A DNA stretch of 63,012 nucleotides, from NCBI GenBank assembly GCA_905372305.1, contig CAJPOP010000004.1, positions 1 through 63,012 on the forward strand, written 5' to 3'. The position numbers were made by a program, and so were the translations under genes. The notes beneath the pieces were generated by a model. The model saw nothing but the letters and a program-made list of their open reading frames with translations, was not told the origin of the DNA and searched no databases. Shown here in pieces: positions 16,255 through 24,226 of the stretch. Origin of the DNA: Candidatus Saccharimonadota bacterium (GTDB lineage Bacteria > Patescibacteriota > Saccharimonadia > Saccharimonadales > Saccharimonadaceae). Position 1 is the stretch's first letter; each line of letters begins with the position of its first letter.

Positions 16255-18153
16255 TCATAACCCATCCACCTCTTCATCATATTTGCGTGTTAAGCCATAC
16301 TGTGTTACTACAGTTTCCCACATGTCTCCGCCCACAGAGGGATCTCTAACTGTAGCAATTCTCATATGTATATTACCGTCCTGCTCGCTGTTATTTACAA
16401 CAAAGCGCGTTGCGCCGTCCTGACCGCTGTGAACTTTTATTCCTGAAAATGCTACGGAAAGCGCCGCTGCCGTACCTTGCCGCCGCTGCAGTTCGCCGCC
16501 AACCTCCAGAGGGTTAAATTTATCTTCCTCCCGCACAAGTGGATGACAGGAAATTAGTACAATAGACTTCGGCCTGAGCGCAAATATCAGCTGGCGCATA
16601 CCTTTCTTATCATACCACTCATGAGGATCTGGCGGTATTTTTTCTGTGTTTGACATCTTAAAAGCATCCTCGTCGCCATGACCAAATAGCACGACAGTGT
16701 CAAATTTATCGGCGACGCCCGCTTTTCGCAACTTCTTTACTATAGCGGGTAAACAACCAGTATCATCTATTTCAGCAGCAAACACATCACCGGATTTGAC
16801 ATCGTAAAAACCGCATGCAGTGCCATTAGAATCCCCCGAAGCTCCCCGAAGAATAAGCGTTGCCGGACCGCCAGATTCGGTATGCCCAGTCTCTAGCATA
16901 TTCAGCGTTCCCCCCAAAACTTCCGGACTCCAATCGGCAAAATGCAATATTCCCGTCAGCCTATTCAACTTATTAGCATTTCTCTGTCCAATCTGGCAAA
17001 TAGTACTGATATATCTACTGAAATATCTTGACTGATAGCCCTTGCTCTGAGAAAACGTAGACAGAGCCATTTGTGAGCTGGCATCCAGTACTATATCGGG
17101 ATTTACTTTCGGCAGACGGTTTCTGTAATATCTTCCTAGCAAGGCGACACGGTCAACAATGCCAATTCCTTCAGGGTCAGTACTATCAATTATATGACAA
17201 ATCGCTAGAATATCCATTACATCCTCATTGCCCGTATCAATCATCTTGCGCAAATCTTCTGGAAAATCTTTCTTTTTTATATCCTGCGTCCAGCGATCTG
17301 GCGGAAAGCCGTGCTCTGCCAGCGATTCACACAACTTGTCAAATACAAATTCATCACGAACACCGTCTGAGACCGCGCCAATCAGCTCGTTGAGAATACT
17401 ATCGTCAACCCCTTTCATCCACTCTTCAGGCAACTGTTGTTTGCTGAAAAATAATTCCCTGACAAGTTCAGGATAAATCTCTTTTTTCCGCGAATCCTGC
17501 ATAAGATTAATATATTCTTGCACCAAGCCTAAAGAGTCCATCATGAGCTCCGGCATATGGCGGTAATATTTCCCAGAGAGATTTTCAACTTCTTCTGAAG
17601 CGAGAACGTATAGATTATCAAGGACATATTCTTTATCAAATTTTTCCGAGTTCGGGTTAAACCTTTCGTCTTCCTCTGCTAATTGTCTTATACTAGACAG
17701 CAGTTTTTCCATCCCTTCATATCCATCAGCAACCGCCTCTTCCACGGCTTGCTCACCGTTCTTCAGAACAAATCCGCCGCCATGAATATCAAATTTCCAA
17801 TCTTCCTGAACTTGTTTAAGTCTTCGCAAGGTTTCTTTGTCGGGGTTTTCGTATTTTTTAGCACCGCAATATTCAAAATAATCGCGCCTAATATTGCCTG
17901 CAAAATCCGCCGCACCGCGCTTAATACTTGATTTAATCTCTTGTAGTCCTTCGCTAAGGCCTGCTGCCGCACTCAGTGCTAGCCGAGCCATACACCTGCC
18001 TGTTCGCTTTAACAATCCTGCTCTTTTTTCTCGTATACCGTCTTCTACTTCTGGAGTATGCGGCTCGGTATCACCAAATTCAGAGATAAACGCCATTTCG
18101 CCAACCGTAACCTTGGTGCCGGCAGTCTCGCCAGAAACAACATAAACAACCAT
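16255..18153 (-). CDS. Large protein with C-terminal clan-CD (caspase/CHAT-like) peptidase signature
   Basis: 632 residues, no signal peptide. Residues 1-400 are mostly helical and unrecognised. At about 485-540 the protein has the two catalytic strand ends of clan CD cysteine peptidases in the right order and spacing: FDTVVLFGHGDED (His492) and KSIVLISCHPLV (Cys536), each a hydrophobic strand ending in the catalytic residue, as in caspases, gingipains, CHAT and C80 domains. A further strand pair follows. The ATG is 2 nt past the stop of the upstream gene at 18156, so both are one unit. Function unknown; the peptidase assignment is by motif only. Confidence 0.6.
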   Translation of the reverse strand: MVVYVVSGETAGTKVTVGEMAFISEFGDTEPHTPEVEDGIREKRAGLLKRTGRCMARLALSAAAGLSEGLQEIKSSIKRGAADFAGNIRRDYFEYCGAKKYENPDKETLRRLKQVQEDWKFDIHGGGFVLKNGEQAVEEAVADGYEGMEKLLSSIRQLAEEDERFNPNSEKFDKEYVLDNLYVLASEEVENLSGKYYRHMPELMMDSLGLVQEYINLMQDSRKKEIYPELVRELFFSKQQLPEEWMKGVDDSILNELIGAVSDGVRDEFVFDKLCESLAEHGFPPDRWTQDIKKKDFPEDLRKMIDTGNEDVMDILAICHIIDSTDPEGIGIVDRVALLGRYYRNRLPKVNPDIVLDASSQMALSTFSQSKGYQSRYFSRYISTICQIGQRNANKLNRLTGILHFADWSPEVLGGTLNMLETGHTESGGPATLILRGASGDSNGTACGFYDVKSGDVFAAEIDDTGCLPAIVKKLRKAGVADKFDTVVLFGHGDEDAFKMSNTEKIPPDPHEWYDKKGMRQLIFALRPKSIVLISCHPLVREEDKFNPLEVGGELQRRQGTAAALSVAFSGIKVHSGQDGATRFVVNNSEQDGNIHMRIATVRDPSVGGDMWETVVTQYGLTRKYDEEVDGL

Positions 18154-18155
18154 CC

Positions 18156-18821
18156 CTACGCCGCAACCGCATCCTCGCGCGATTTGAGGAATTTATCGAG
18201 TTCATCTTGCAAACTTACTGCTTCTTTGCTTGACGGGTCAAATTCAATAATGACCGGATCCATGTAGCCCTCCTTTTTCGGAGCAAGCTGAAAATATGTA
18301 ATAGCATCATCTTTCACGACTGCGCCGTAGACGTCATTCTTATCCCGATCAGAGCCTGTCATCGTTGAAAGCGGAAGAACTTCGCCAGCCAGATCTTCCG
18401 ACATATTAAACAATATTACTGAACCTTCCCATTTTCTGGTAGTCCCACTTCGATGAACGCCGCGTTCATAAGCATCAAAAGCCGCAACGGGAACGGTCGT
18501 TTCTATTGGCGCAATCTGAGAGTCGCCGTCAGAAAATTGGCGCGGATTAAACAACTTTGCCCGAACAATATTGGTATAAGACGTACTTTTTAATGTCAAA
18601 TGAAATTGAAGATTCAGCGCAACATGAAAACCGTCCATCCGGCTATTACTGCGTACATAAAGATATTCAACACTGTCGGGCGATTCTAACACCGCATTCA
18701 GTTTTTCAATTCTTTCCTGACCTTCCGTTTCACCATGTTCGACTGATTTTTCTGAGTTATCCGCACCGAATGTATCAGATTCATAACATCCAATAAACGA
18801 CGACTGAATACTTTTTTCCAT
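18156..18821 (-). CDS. Beta-rich protein, paralogue of the broken gene at 19478-20162
   Basis: About 221 residues from the chosen ATG; the frame is open further to 19022, but that part would overlap the gene's own promoter and the rpmE2 start, and the broken paralogue also begins MEKSxQ. Shared blocks are VAAFDAYERG, a strand SVILFN, and a C-terminal helix LQDELDKFLKSRED. No family recognised; cytosolic. It precedes the clan-CD-like gene in one operon. The promoter is TTGACG-17-TATAGT. Confidence 0.65.
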   Translation of the reverse strand: MEKSIQSSFIGCYESDTFGADNSEKSVEHGETEGQERIEKLNAVLESPDSVEYLYVRSNSRMDGFHVALNLQFHLTLKSTSYTNIVRAKLFNPRQFSDGDSQIAPIETTVPVAAFDAYERGVHRSGTTRKWEGSVILFNMSEDLAGEVLPLSTMTGSDRDKNDVYGAVVKDDAITYFQLAPKKEGYMDPVIIEFDPSSKEAVSLQDELDKFLKSREDAVAA

Positions 18822-18864
18822 AAAAAATAATAGACTCCCAGTTTTTTCCTTGCTATTAATCTGG

Positions 18865-18893
18865 ACTATACGCTTTCCACTCTGTCTCGTCAA
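18865..18893 (-). promoter_or_regulatory. Promoter of the 18156-18821 operon
   Basis: TTGACG (18888-18893), 17 nt, TATAGT (18865-18870) on the minus strand; leader of about 35 nt. It lies back to back with the rpmE2 promoter. Confidence 0.6.
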
Positions 18894-18950
18894 GCATTTT
18901 GACATATTGCATGGATTTTGCAACAATTTGCAATCTATCTGCTTTCCTGC

Positions 18951-18956
18951 TAAAAT
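18951..18956 (+). promoter_or_regulatory. -10 box of rpmE2
   Basis: TAAAAT with 9 nt to the ATG at 18966; predicted leader of about 2 nt. Confidence 0.5.
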
Positions 18957-18965
18957 ACTAGGGTT

Positions 18966-19346
18966 ATGAAAAGCAGTATTCACCCACAGAACTATCGCCC
19001 GGTCGTATTTAGCGACGATCAAGCGGGCTTCGCGTTCTTGACACAGTCAACAGCGCAAACCACGGATACCATCGTTTGGGAAGATGGCAAGACTTATCCG
19101 CTTGTCAAGGTGCACATCTCCAGCGCTTCGCACCCATTCTTCACCGGCGAAGAAAAGATCATCGACACCGAAGGCCGCGTTGACCGGTTCAAAGCACGCC
19201 AGGAGGCAGCCGCTAAACGCCGCGCCGAGTTGGCTAATAAGGCGAAAAAGCGCAACGCAGCCGCCGCAGCCAAGGCTCAGCAAACCGCCGCTAGCGGAGA
19301 CGACGACGCCAAATCAGCGAAACCGTCTAAAAAGGCTAAGAAATAG
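18966..19346 (+). CDS. rpmE2: 50S ribosomal protein L31 type B with long basic tail
   Basis: 126 residues, compared with about 80-90 for common L31B. The core matches L31B: MKSSIHPQNYRPVVF, then VKVHISSASHPFFTGEEK and DTEGRVDRFKARQ; the zinc-binding Cys of type A are absent. Residues about 73-126 are an added Ala/Lys-rich tail (KAKKRNAAAAAKAQQ). It lies alone inside the accessory island, on the opposite strand to its neighbours, and is followed by its own terminator. Confidence 0.92.
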   Translation: MKSSIHPQNYRPVVFSDDQAGFAFLTQSTAQTTDTIVWEDGKTYPLVKVHISSASHPFFTGEEKIIDTEGRVDRFKARQEAAAKRRAELANKAKKRNAAAAAKAQQTAASGDDDAKSAKPSKKAKK

Positions 19347-19370
19347 CCGAGAAAAACCAAACCTGCAATA

Positions 19371-19402
19371 AAACATCTCTGCTCCTTGCCGAGGTGTTTT
19401 TA
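19371..19402 (+). terminator. Terminator after rpmE2
   Basis: AACATCTC and GAGGTGTTTTT form a stem with G-U pairs and a short C-rich loop, followed by a T run. Confidence 0.65.
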
Positions 19403-19477
19403 TAGTTTTTATACAATATGAATTACATATTGTTACCAGAGTTCAAGCAGTTCAAGAATTACTCCATGTTTTCATTC

Positions 19478-20162
19478 TTACGCCATAACACGTTCGCGCT
19501 CTTGTAAAAACTCCTCTAATTCAGCATTTAGCTCGGCAACTCTTTCATCTTCTGAGCTAAGTATCTCAACGTCAGGAAAAAGAGGATTTAGATCCTTACC
19601 TTCAGCGTCTTTGCATGATATACGAAACCACTTAATGTTATTAGGTGTAACACATGCTCCATAAGCGCAATTTTCACCCCATTTCATATCCTGTGCCGTT
19701 AATTTTGATCTACGGCGCCACCAACTAACCGACTGTACATCAGCTTTGAACACAATAACCGAGCCGATTTTTTTTCTTTCGCCTACCCCAATCCTGATAA
19801 TAATCACTATAACAAATATCGCCCGTACCCTCGCGTTCATAAGCATCAAAGCCCACAACTTCCATATTTACCACTTCTCCATCGTCACGCATAATACTGC
19901 CGTGCGGATAAAATAGATTAGCCGTCACGTCAAATCTTGGTTCACTAAAAGGCGTATTATTCAAGGTCAGCCTCTTCTCGCTCAGCTCCTTATTGCCGAT
20001 AACAATACTAAGTTGCCTCAGAGGGGCGGACGGAACGATTACCCTACAATTCTCGACTTTGTCAGGTTTTTGCAATGCCCGTTCAAGCCTAGGAAATAAT
20101 CCCTGTTCTTTTTCAGTTTCGTATACGCCGTAGTCTCCAAAAATTTGCCACGATTTTTCCAT
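19478..20162 (-). pseudogene. Frameshifted paralogue of the 18156-18821 gene
   Basis: Two overlapping frames together rebuild one protein like that at 18156. The 5' frame runs from MEKSWQIFGDYG (ATG 20162, with AAGGAG 11 nt upstream) to VGFDAYERE; the 3' frame resumes with SVIVFKADVQS and ends ELEEFLQERERVMA. The frames meet at an A8 tract (T8 at 19768-19775 on the plus strand); one A fewer restores the frame. The frame change is +1. Promoter TTGACG-18-TATTGT (20194-20223). It may be decayed, phase-variable, or rescued by slippage on A8. Confidence 0.65.
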
Positions 20163-20193
20163 TATATAAATCACTCCTTAAACAGTAATCCAT

Positions 20194-20223
20194 ACAATAC
20201 CACGGGAACTGTAAAATCGTCAA
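20194..20223 (-). promoter_or_regulatory. Promoter of the frameshifted paralogue
   Basis: TTGACG (20218-20223), 18 nt, TATTGT (20194-20199); leader of about 30 nt with AAGGAG. Confidence 0.5.
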
Positions 20224-20265
20224 GTTTCGCCCACCTCGCTTGCGAAAAATAAAGGAATAATATGC

Positions 20266-20271
20266 TATAAT
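20266..20271 (+). promoter_or_regulatory. -10 box of prfA
   Basis: TATAAT with 9 nt to the ATG at 20281; predicted leader of about 2 nt. Confidence 0.6.
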
Positions 20272-20280
20272 TCTATACAT

Positions 20281-21351
20281 ATGGCAAAGATTTCCCTCGA
20301 TTTAGACGCTTTGAAGGCCGAGCGCGCTCGCCTGGGTGATTTTTTAGCGCGTCCTGACGCGTATGGCTCGCCAGATTTCACGAGTAAAAATAAGCGATTC
20401 TCAGAGCTGGAGACGCTTATTGCCAAGGGCGAAGAGCGAGCTACGTTGGAGCAAAATCTACGTGACGCCAAAGAATTAGCGAATGACGGCGGCGAATTGG
20501 CAGAATTAGCGAAAGCTGAAATCACTGAAACTGAAGCGCGTCTGTCAGAGCTGGAAGAAGAATTATTTATCCTATTGACGCCTAAAGACCCGAACGACGA
20601 GAAAAACATCATCATAGAGATCCGCGCTGGTGCTGGCGGCGACGAAGCCTCACTGTTCGCGGCAGAATTATACCGCATGTACCTCCGCTGGTGCGAGGCT
20701 AACGGCTATAAAACCGAACTTATCAGCGAATCCGCTAACGATTCCGGCGGGTACAAAGAAGTTATTTTCATGGTCAAGGGCGACGCGCCATACGCCAAAT
20801 TGAAATTTGAAGGCGGCGTCCACCGTGTCCAGCGCGTGCCGGTCACCGAAAGTCAAGGCCGTGTCCATACCTCGACCGTCACCGTGGCGGTGCTGCCAGA
20901 AGCTGAAGAGACTGACATTGAAATCAACCCGAATGACCTGCGCGTCGATATTTATCGCTCCAGTGGTCACGGCGGCCAGAGCGTCAACACCACCGACTCG
21001 GCGGTACGGATCACTCACCTGCCGACTGGCATCATCGTCACCAACCAAGACGAGAAATCGCAGATCAAAAACCGCGAAAAAGCCATGAGCGTGCTGCGTT
21101 CGCGCTTGTTGCAGATGAAAATTGACGAGGAAAACGCCAAATTAAGCGCTGAACGGCGTTCACTAGTCGGCACTGGCGACCGCTCCGAAAAAATCCGCAC
21201 CTATAACTTCCCGCAAGACCGCATCACCGACCACCGTATTCACTACAGCCGCAGCAACATCCCCGCGGTGATGAACGGGGATATTGACGATTTGATTGAG
21301 CAATTACAGCGGTATGAGCGGGAGTTGAAGGCGAAGAATGCTAGAAATTAA
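20281..21351 (+). CDS. prfA: Peptide chain release factor 1
   Basis: 356 residues, full RF1 length. The codon-reading tripeptide is PVT (RVPVTESQGRVHTST), the RF1 type for UAA and UAG; the catalytic GGQ loop is SSGHGGQSVNTTDSAVRITH. The domain 1 coiled coil and C-terminal helices are intact. Its presence fits use of UAG and UAA as stops; genes here also end in UGA, consistent with the standard code. It sits alone inside the accessory island, with no prmC in operon (prmC is at 24860). Confidence 0.96.
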   Translation: MAKISLDLDALKAERARLGDFLARPDAYGSPDFTSKNKRFSELETLIAKGEERATLEQNLRDAKELANDGGELAELAKAEITETEARLSELEEELFILLTPKDPNDEKNIIIEIRAGAGGDEASLFAAELYRMYLRWCEANGYKTELISESANDSGGYKEVIFMVKGDAPYAKLKFEGGVHRVQRVPVTESQGRVHTSTVTVAVLPEAEETDIEINPNDLRVDIYRSSGHGGQSVNTTDSAVRITHLPTGIIVTNQDEKSQIKNREKAMSVLRSRLLQMKIDEENAKLSAERRSLVGTGDRSEKIRTYNFPQDRITDHRIHYSRSNIPAVMNGDIDDLIEQLQRYERELKAKNARN

Positions 21352-21398
21352 GATTTGAGTGACTTAGAGCTAGATTGCCTCTCTAGATTATAATATCT

Positions 21399-22026
21399 TT
21401 ACCAGTTATTAGGATCACCAGAATCAAGTATGTCTTTTAATTTTTTATACTTTAAATAGAATTCCGGACTTAGTTGTCTCTCTCCATCACCATGCTCTAT
21501 GACAATCACCCCGCCGCCGTTCTGGATTAGACCCTCCACAAACGGCCCTATCTCTTCAAGCAGATCAGACTCAGACCCCTGTGAACTAGCATATCCTACA
21601 TCTAGCGCCGCAGACATTGTCGAACGGCGGTTTTCTGCAATCAGTAGCCCACAAGCCTCATCATAATCAGTTATTCTATGGTATTCCAGACCAGCTTCAC
21701 GAGCAGCCCGTACGTTTATAGTCACAAAATATTATCCTTTGCAGGGCGCGCTGTTGCCTTTCCATTAAGAACCATACTTGTAAGAGTTGGTTTTTCTTGC
21801 TCCTTTTCAACAGTAGACAAACCGTCAATCCCAGCAGAGGTGGCACCTAAAGAATTTCTAACTCTTGAATATTTATCATTACCAGAACTCTCAAGAAAAT
21901 CAGGATCAATAGAATCACCGTTCAAAGAAACTGGATATTCACTATCCTCAGATTCAGCAGAATCGAGATCTGGATTTAGTATTTTAGCCTGCTCTTCTAG
22001 CCTGCGGTGTTCTCTCCAAAAATCAC
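21399..22026 (-). pseudogene. 3' remainder of the 22386 gene, broken by two frameshifts
   Basis: Two fragments continue the gene that starts at 22386. From about 22035 the minus frame reads TGLSDFWREHRRLEEQ, matching GLDDFWRAYDGLRQANPELS at the end of the intact paralogue at 22475; the break is an A6 tract (22036-22041) that needs one more A. The frame then encodes a linker ending ARPAKDNIL and stops. A second break at 21726-21729 (T4, needs T5) joins IFVTINVRAAREAGLEYH, a second copy of the family domain, ending at 21399 with LKDILDSGDPNNW. Read alone, the last fragment is a 108-residue ORF from GTG 21725. Confidence 0.6.
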
Positions 22027-22386
22027 TTAAGCCAGTTTTTTATCCTTGAGAGCCAAAACAACCATTATTTTACCGTGATCAACCATCTCCTCGGCACGGC
22101 TGCTCAAGCGGTCCATTTTTTCTTCGAAAGACTCTTCCGACTCTACACACGTACGCCGTTCCATTATACCCATAAAACTTATAACTTCGTTGACATTTGC
22201 TGTGGCATAATATCGCGTGCCGGTTTTGATAGCAGCCTGCTCGACAGTGGTTATATCATCAGCCTTAAACGGCTGCGCGAATGCTCTATTGTACAATATA
22301 TAACCAATCCAATCATCAACGCTTGCTGGACGTTCGCAACCTTCGCACCCCATTCTTTCCATGTTAAATCTCACTTCCTCGCCCAC
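22027..22386 (-). CDS. Island paralogue family member, truncated by frameshift
   Basis: 119 residues as it stands. The start region (GTG, then GEEVRFNMERMG) is nearly the same as that of the gene at 22936, and the body shares TGTRYxxxxxVxEV and a hydrophobic strand before a KDxK motif. It stops just before the conserved GLxDFWR block, which is present downstream in the -1 frame. An ATG at codon 9 is an alternative start. No family recognised. Its promoter copy has a 13 nt spacer, against 17 in the intact paralogue. Confidence 0.55.
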   Translation of the reverse strand: MGEEVRFNMERMGCEGCERPASVDDWIGYILYNRAFAQPFKADDITTVEQAAIKTGTRYYATANVNEVISFMGIMERRTCVESEESFEEKMDRLSSRAEEMVDHGKIMVVLALKDKKLA

Positions 22387-22409
22387 TATAATTTTTATCA
22401 GTGTTTCAT

Positions 22410-22434
22410 ATATTACTCTCTCTTAATTTGTCAA
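22410..22434 (-). promoter_or_regulatory. GA-spacer promoter copy with shortened spacer
   Basis: TTGACA (22429-22434) and TAATAT (22410-22415) separated by only 13 nt, where the sister copy at 22959-22987 has 17; probably a weakened promoter. Confidence 0.5.
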
Positions 22435-22474
22435 ACAGTTTTACAGTTTTTATATTATTTTGCAAGAAGCAAGC

Positions 22475-22936
22475 CTAAGACTCGGATAATTCAGGATTAG
22501 CCTGCCTTAGACCGTCGTATGCCCGCCAAAAATCATCCAGACCTTTTCCTTCTTTACAAGCTAAGGCAACTACCGCCCCGCCAGCTTCCAGTATATTTTC
22601 GGCGCGGCGTTGTTCTGATTCCTCTATACGTTCAAGATAAAGGTCTGGGAAATATCCTTCGCTCTTGGCAAGACGACGTCGTAATCTTGCAACCAGCAAC
22701 TTACGAGTTTCATCAACACCCGATGCCACACGATATCGCGTACCAGTTTCATTGACAGCTTGCACAACAAGGGGTATTTCACTTTCGTCAAACGATTCTG
22801 CTACTGCTGCTTTATGGCTGAAACCTACAAGAGAAGCCCAGCTATCAATATCTCTACCTACTCTTGTTGTAACACTTCCGTCTTTCACTGTCTCTATTCC
22901 TTGTTTTCCCATCTCAAATCTCACTTCCTTGCCCAC
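22475..22936 (-). CDS. Island paralogue family, intact member
   Basis: 153 residues, soluble. Conserved features across the local family: N-terminal MGKEVRFEMGK, VQAVNETGTRYRVASGVDETRKLL, an Arg-rich helix, a strand GGAVVALACKEGK, and the C-terminal GLDDFWRAYDGLRQ. The layout (helix, strand, long charged helix, strand, DFW helix) suggests a small alpha/beta domain, but no named family was recognised. Start GTG at 22936; the ATG at codon 9 is an alternative. It is the only full-length copy of at least four in 21.4-23.5 kb. Confidence 0.65.
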   Translation of the reverse strand: MGKEVRFEMGKQGIETVKDGSVTTRVGRDIDSWASLVGFSHKAAVAESFDESEIPLVVQAVNETGTRYRVASGVDETRKLLVARLRRRLAKSEGYFPDLYLERIEESEQRRAENILEAGGAVVALACKEGKGLDDFWRAYDGLRQANPELSES

Positions 22937-22958
22937 TATAATTTTATCAATGTTTCAT

Positions 22959-22987
22959 ATATTACTCTCTATCTCTGAATTTGTCAA
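22959..22987 (-). promoter_or_regulatory. GA-spacer promoter of the intact paralogue
   Basis: TTGACA (22982-22987), 17 nt spacer containing AGAGATAGAGAG, TAATAT (22959-22964). The spacer sequence recurs before the gene at 42564. Confidence 0.65.
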
Positions 22988-23116
22988 ACAGTTTTACAAT
23001 TTTTATCTTATTTTGCAAGAAGTGAACTTCCCGCTCCGTCTCAACTTGATGCCAAGCGCAGCGAGATTATATAAAACAAACAAATATTACCATTAGCCAT
23101 ACTCTGGCAATCAATG

Positions 23117-23526
23117 CTAGCTAATAATGCCAATTTTCAATATCATAATATCGCGTTTACTGAACGCTCCCAATCCAATACTACATATAGAGCCAGGCAC
23201 TATAGCCATCACCGCACCGCCATTCTTAATGGCTGTATCCGCATAGCCCATAAATCTATCAGTCTCTTCATCAATCGCTTCTAGTATATATTTATTTCTT
23301 ACAGGCGCTGCGCTTCTGGCTGATTTTGCACATCCGCAACAAAATCTTTCAGCCCTTTTTATAGCAAGCATTTTAACTTCCTCCGGATCTGTTGTCGTAT
23401 AACACGATAAGCCAAGTTGTCTGGCGGCTTCCTGCATCGCCTGCACCTTATGTTCGTCTCCCCCTGTCTGAACCGATGTCCAAGGGTGAGATAAAAACGA
23501 CGCTATCTCATTCTCAGACTCAGCGC
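23117..23526 (-). CDS. Island paralogue domain lacking its own start; -1 frame continuation of the HELCH gene
   Basis: As a free ORF it would start at GTG 23446, but similarity to the family begins upstream of that (LSHPWTSVQ then VQAMQEAARQLGLSCYTT aligned with FSHKAAVAES and VVQAVNETGTRYRVAS). The frame is open without an ATG up to the A7 tract at 23564-23570, where it meets the end of the HELCH frame. So this is either the second half of a fusion made by -1 slippage or part of a decayed gene. It contains RFCCGCAKSAR, a Cys-rich patch not seen in the others, and ends KIGIIS. Confidence 0.45.
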
Positions 23527-23943
23527 TTATGCGCCTAACAAACGCGTGGGGCAGCCACTCGCCTTTTTTTCAGCCTCGCGAGCGCGCTCTTCGCATGGAT
23601 TATGATAGTATCCTTTCAAATGAATTCCTAATAACGCCGCAGCTGAAACGTTATTTGAAGCCAAAACAGAAATTGCAACCTCCTTTAGCTCCTCAGAATT
23701 AAAATACATACCGCATACATAAGCAAGAGCGCCCAGAGTATTGAGTGCAGCAGCCTGAATACGCAAATCTTTTCTATGTATTGAAGCCCCTAGCCTATAC
23801 AGCAAATCCGCCCTCTGTAAATCAATCTTTCCATCTATCGCATCCTTGACATGGCATAGTTCATGCCGCAAAGTAGCGTCAGGATCAATACAATAACCAG
23901 TCTTTACGACAACATCAAGTCCTTGGGCTATCAGTTTTATTGA
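23527..23943 (-). pseudogene. HExxH metallopeptidase-like fragment (3' part of the 24220 gene)
   Basis: The open frame starts without an ATG just after a stop at 23944-23946 and reads LIAQGLDVVVKTGYCIDPD, then LRHELCHVKDAIDG, which holds the zincin motif HELCH, then a helical segment ending CPTRLLGA at 23527. Its 5' half lies in the frame of the ORF starting at 24220; the two meet at an A4 tract (23935-23938), and one A fewer restores the frame (GHAVINKLIAQGL). A second frame change at A AAA AAG (23563-23569) would add the domain at 23117. Confidence 0.5.
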
Positions 23944-24220
23944 TTACCGCATGGCCCAGCTCTCTATTTCTCAAATACAAAGAACTTTCAGCGCCAGTAA
24001 CAACTATTGACAAATCGCCCCAGCGATCTCTGGGGATACCAGCATACTTAAGATACTCTTTTAAGCTTTTTTCAGCAACATCAATAGTCTCGCCAGGCGC
24101 CAACTCAGCGCCTAATTTACGATCAAACTGAATCCTCGGAAAGTCTCCCCATTCTCCCCGCATAAACTCATTGCAAGCTGGGTTATCCGTTATGTGCAAA
24201 CCTTCCGTGTAACTGCTCAT
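23915..24220 (-). CDS. 5' part of the frameshifted HExxH-like gene
   Basis: 101 residues from MSSYTEGLHITDNPACNEF to RNRELGHAVINKTDSPRT. The last seven residues come from the wrong frame; the correct continuation is in the fragment at 23527-23943. The ATG lies just after the stop of the gene at 24227, so the two were one operon. Not recognised as a known family on its own; the combined protein would be about 230 residues with the HELCH motif in the middle. Confidence 0.5.
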   Translation of the reverse strand: MSSYTEGLHITDNPACNEFMRGEWGDFPRIQFDRKLGAELAPGETIDVAEKSLKEYLKYAGIPRDRWGDLSIVVTGAESSLYLRNRELGHAVINKTDSPRT

Positions 24221-24226
24221 AAAGCA

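Noticed and set aside
18822..19022. N-terminal extension of the 18156 gene
   Set aside because: It would read through its own promoter and the divergent rpmE2 start, and the paralogue at 20162 begins at the same MEKSxQ.
20281..21351. RF2 instead of RF1
   Set aside because: The tripeptide is PVT, the RF1 type, not SPF.
23446..23446. GTG as the true start of the 23117 ORF
   Set aside because: Family similarity extends upstream of this codon and no ribosome site precedes it.
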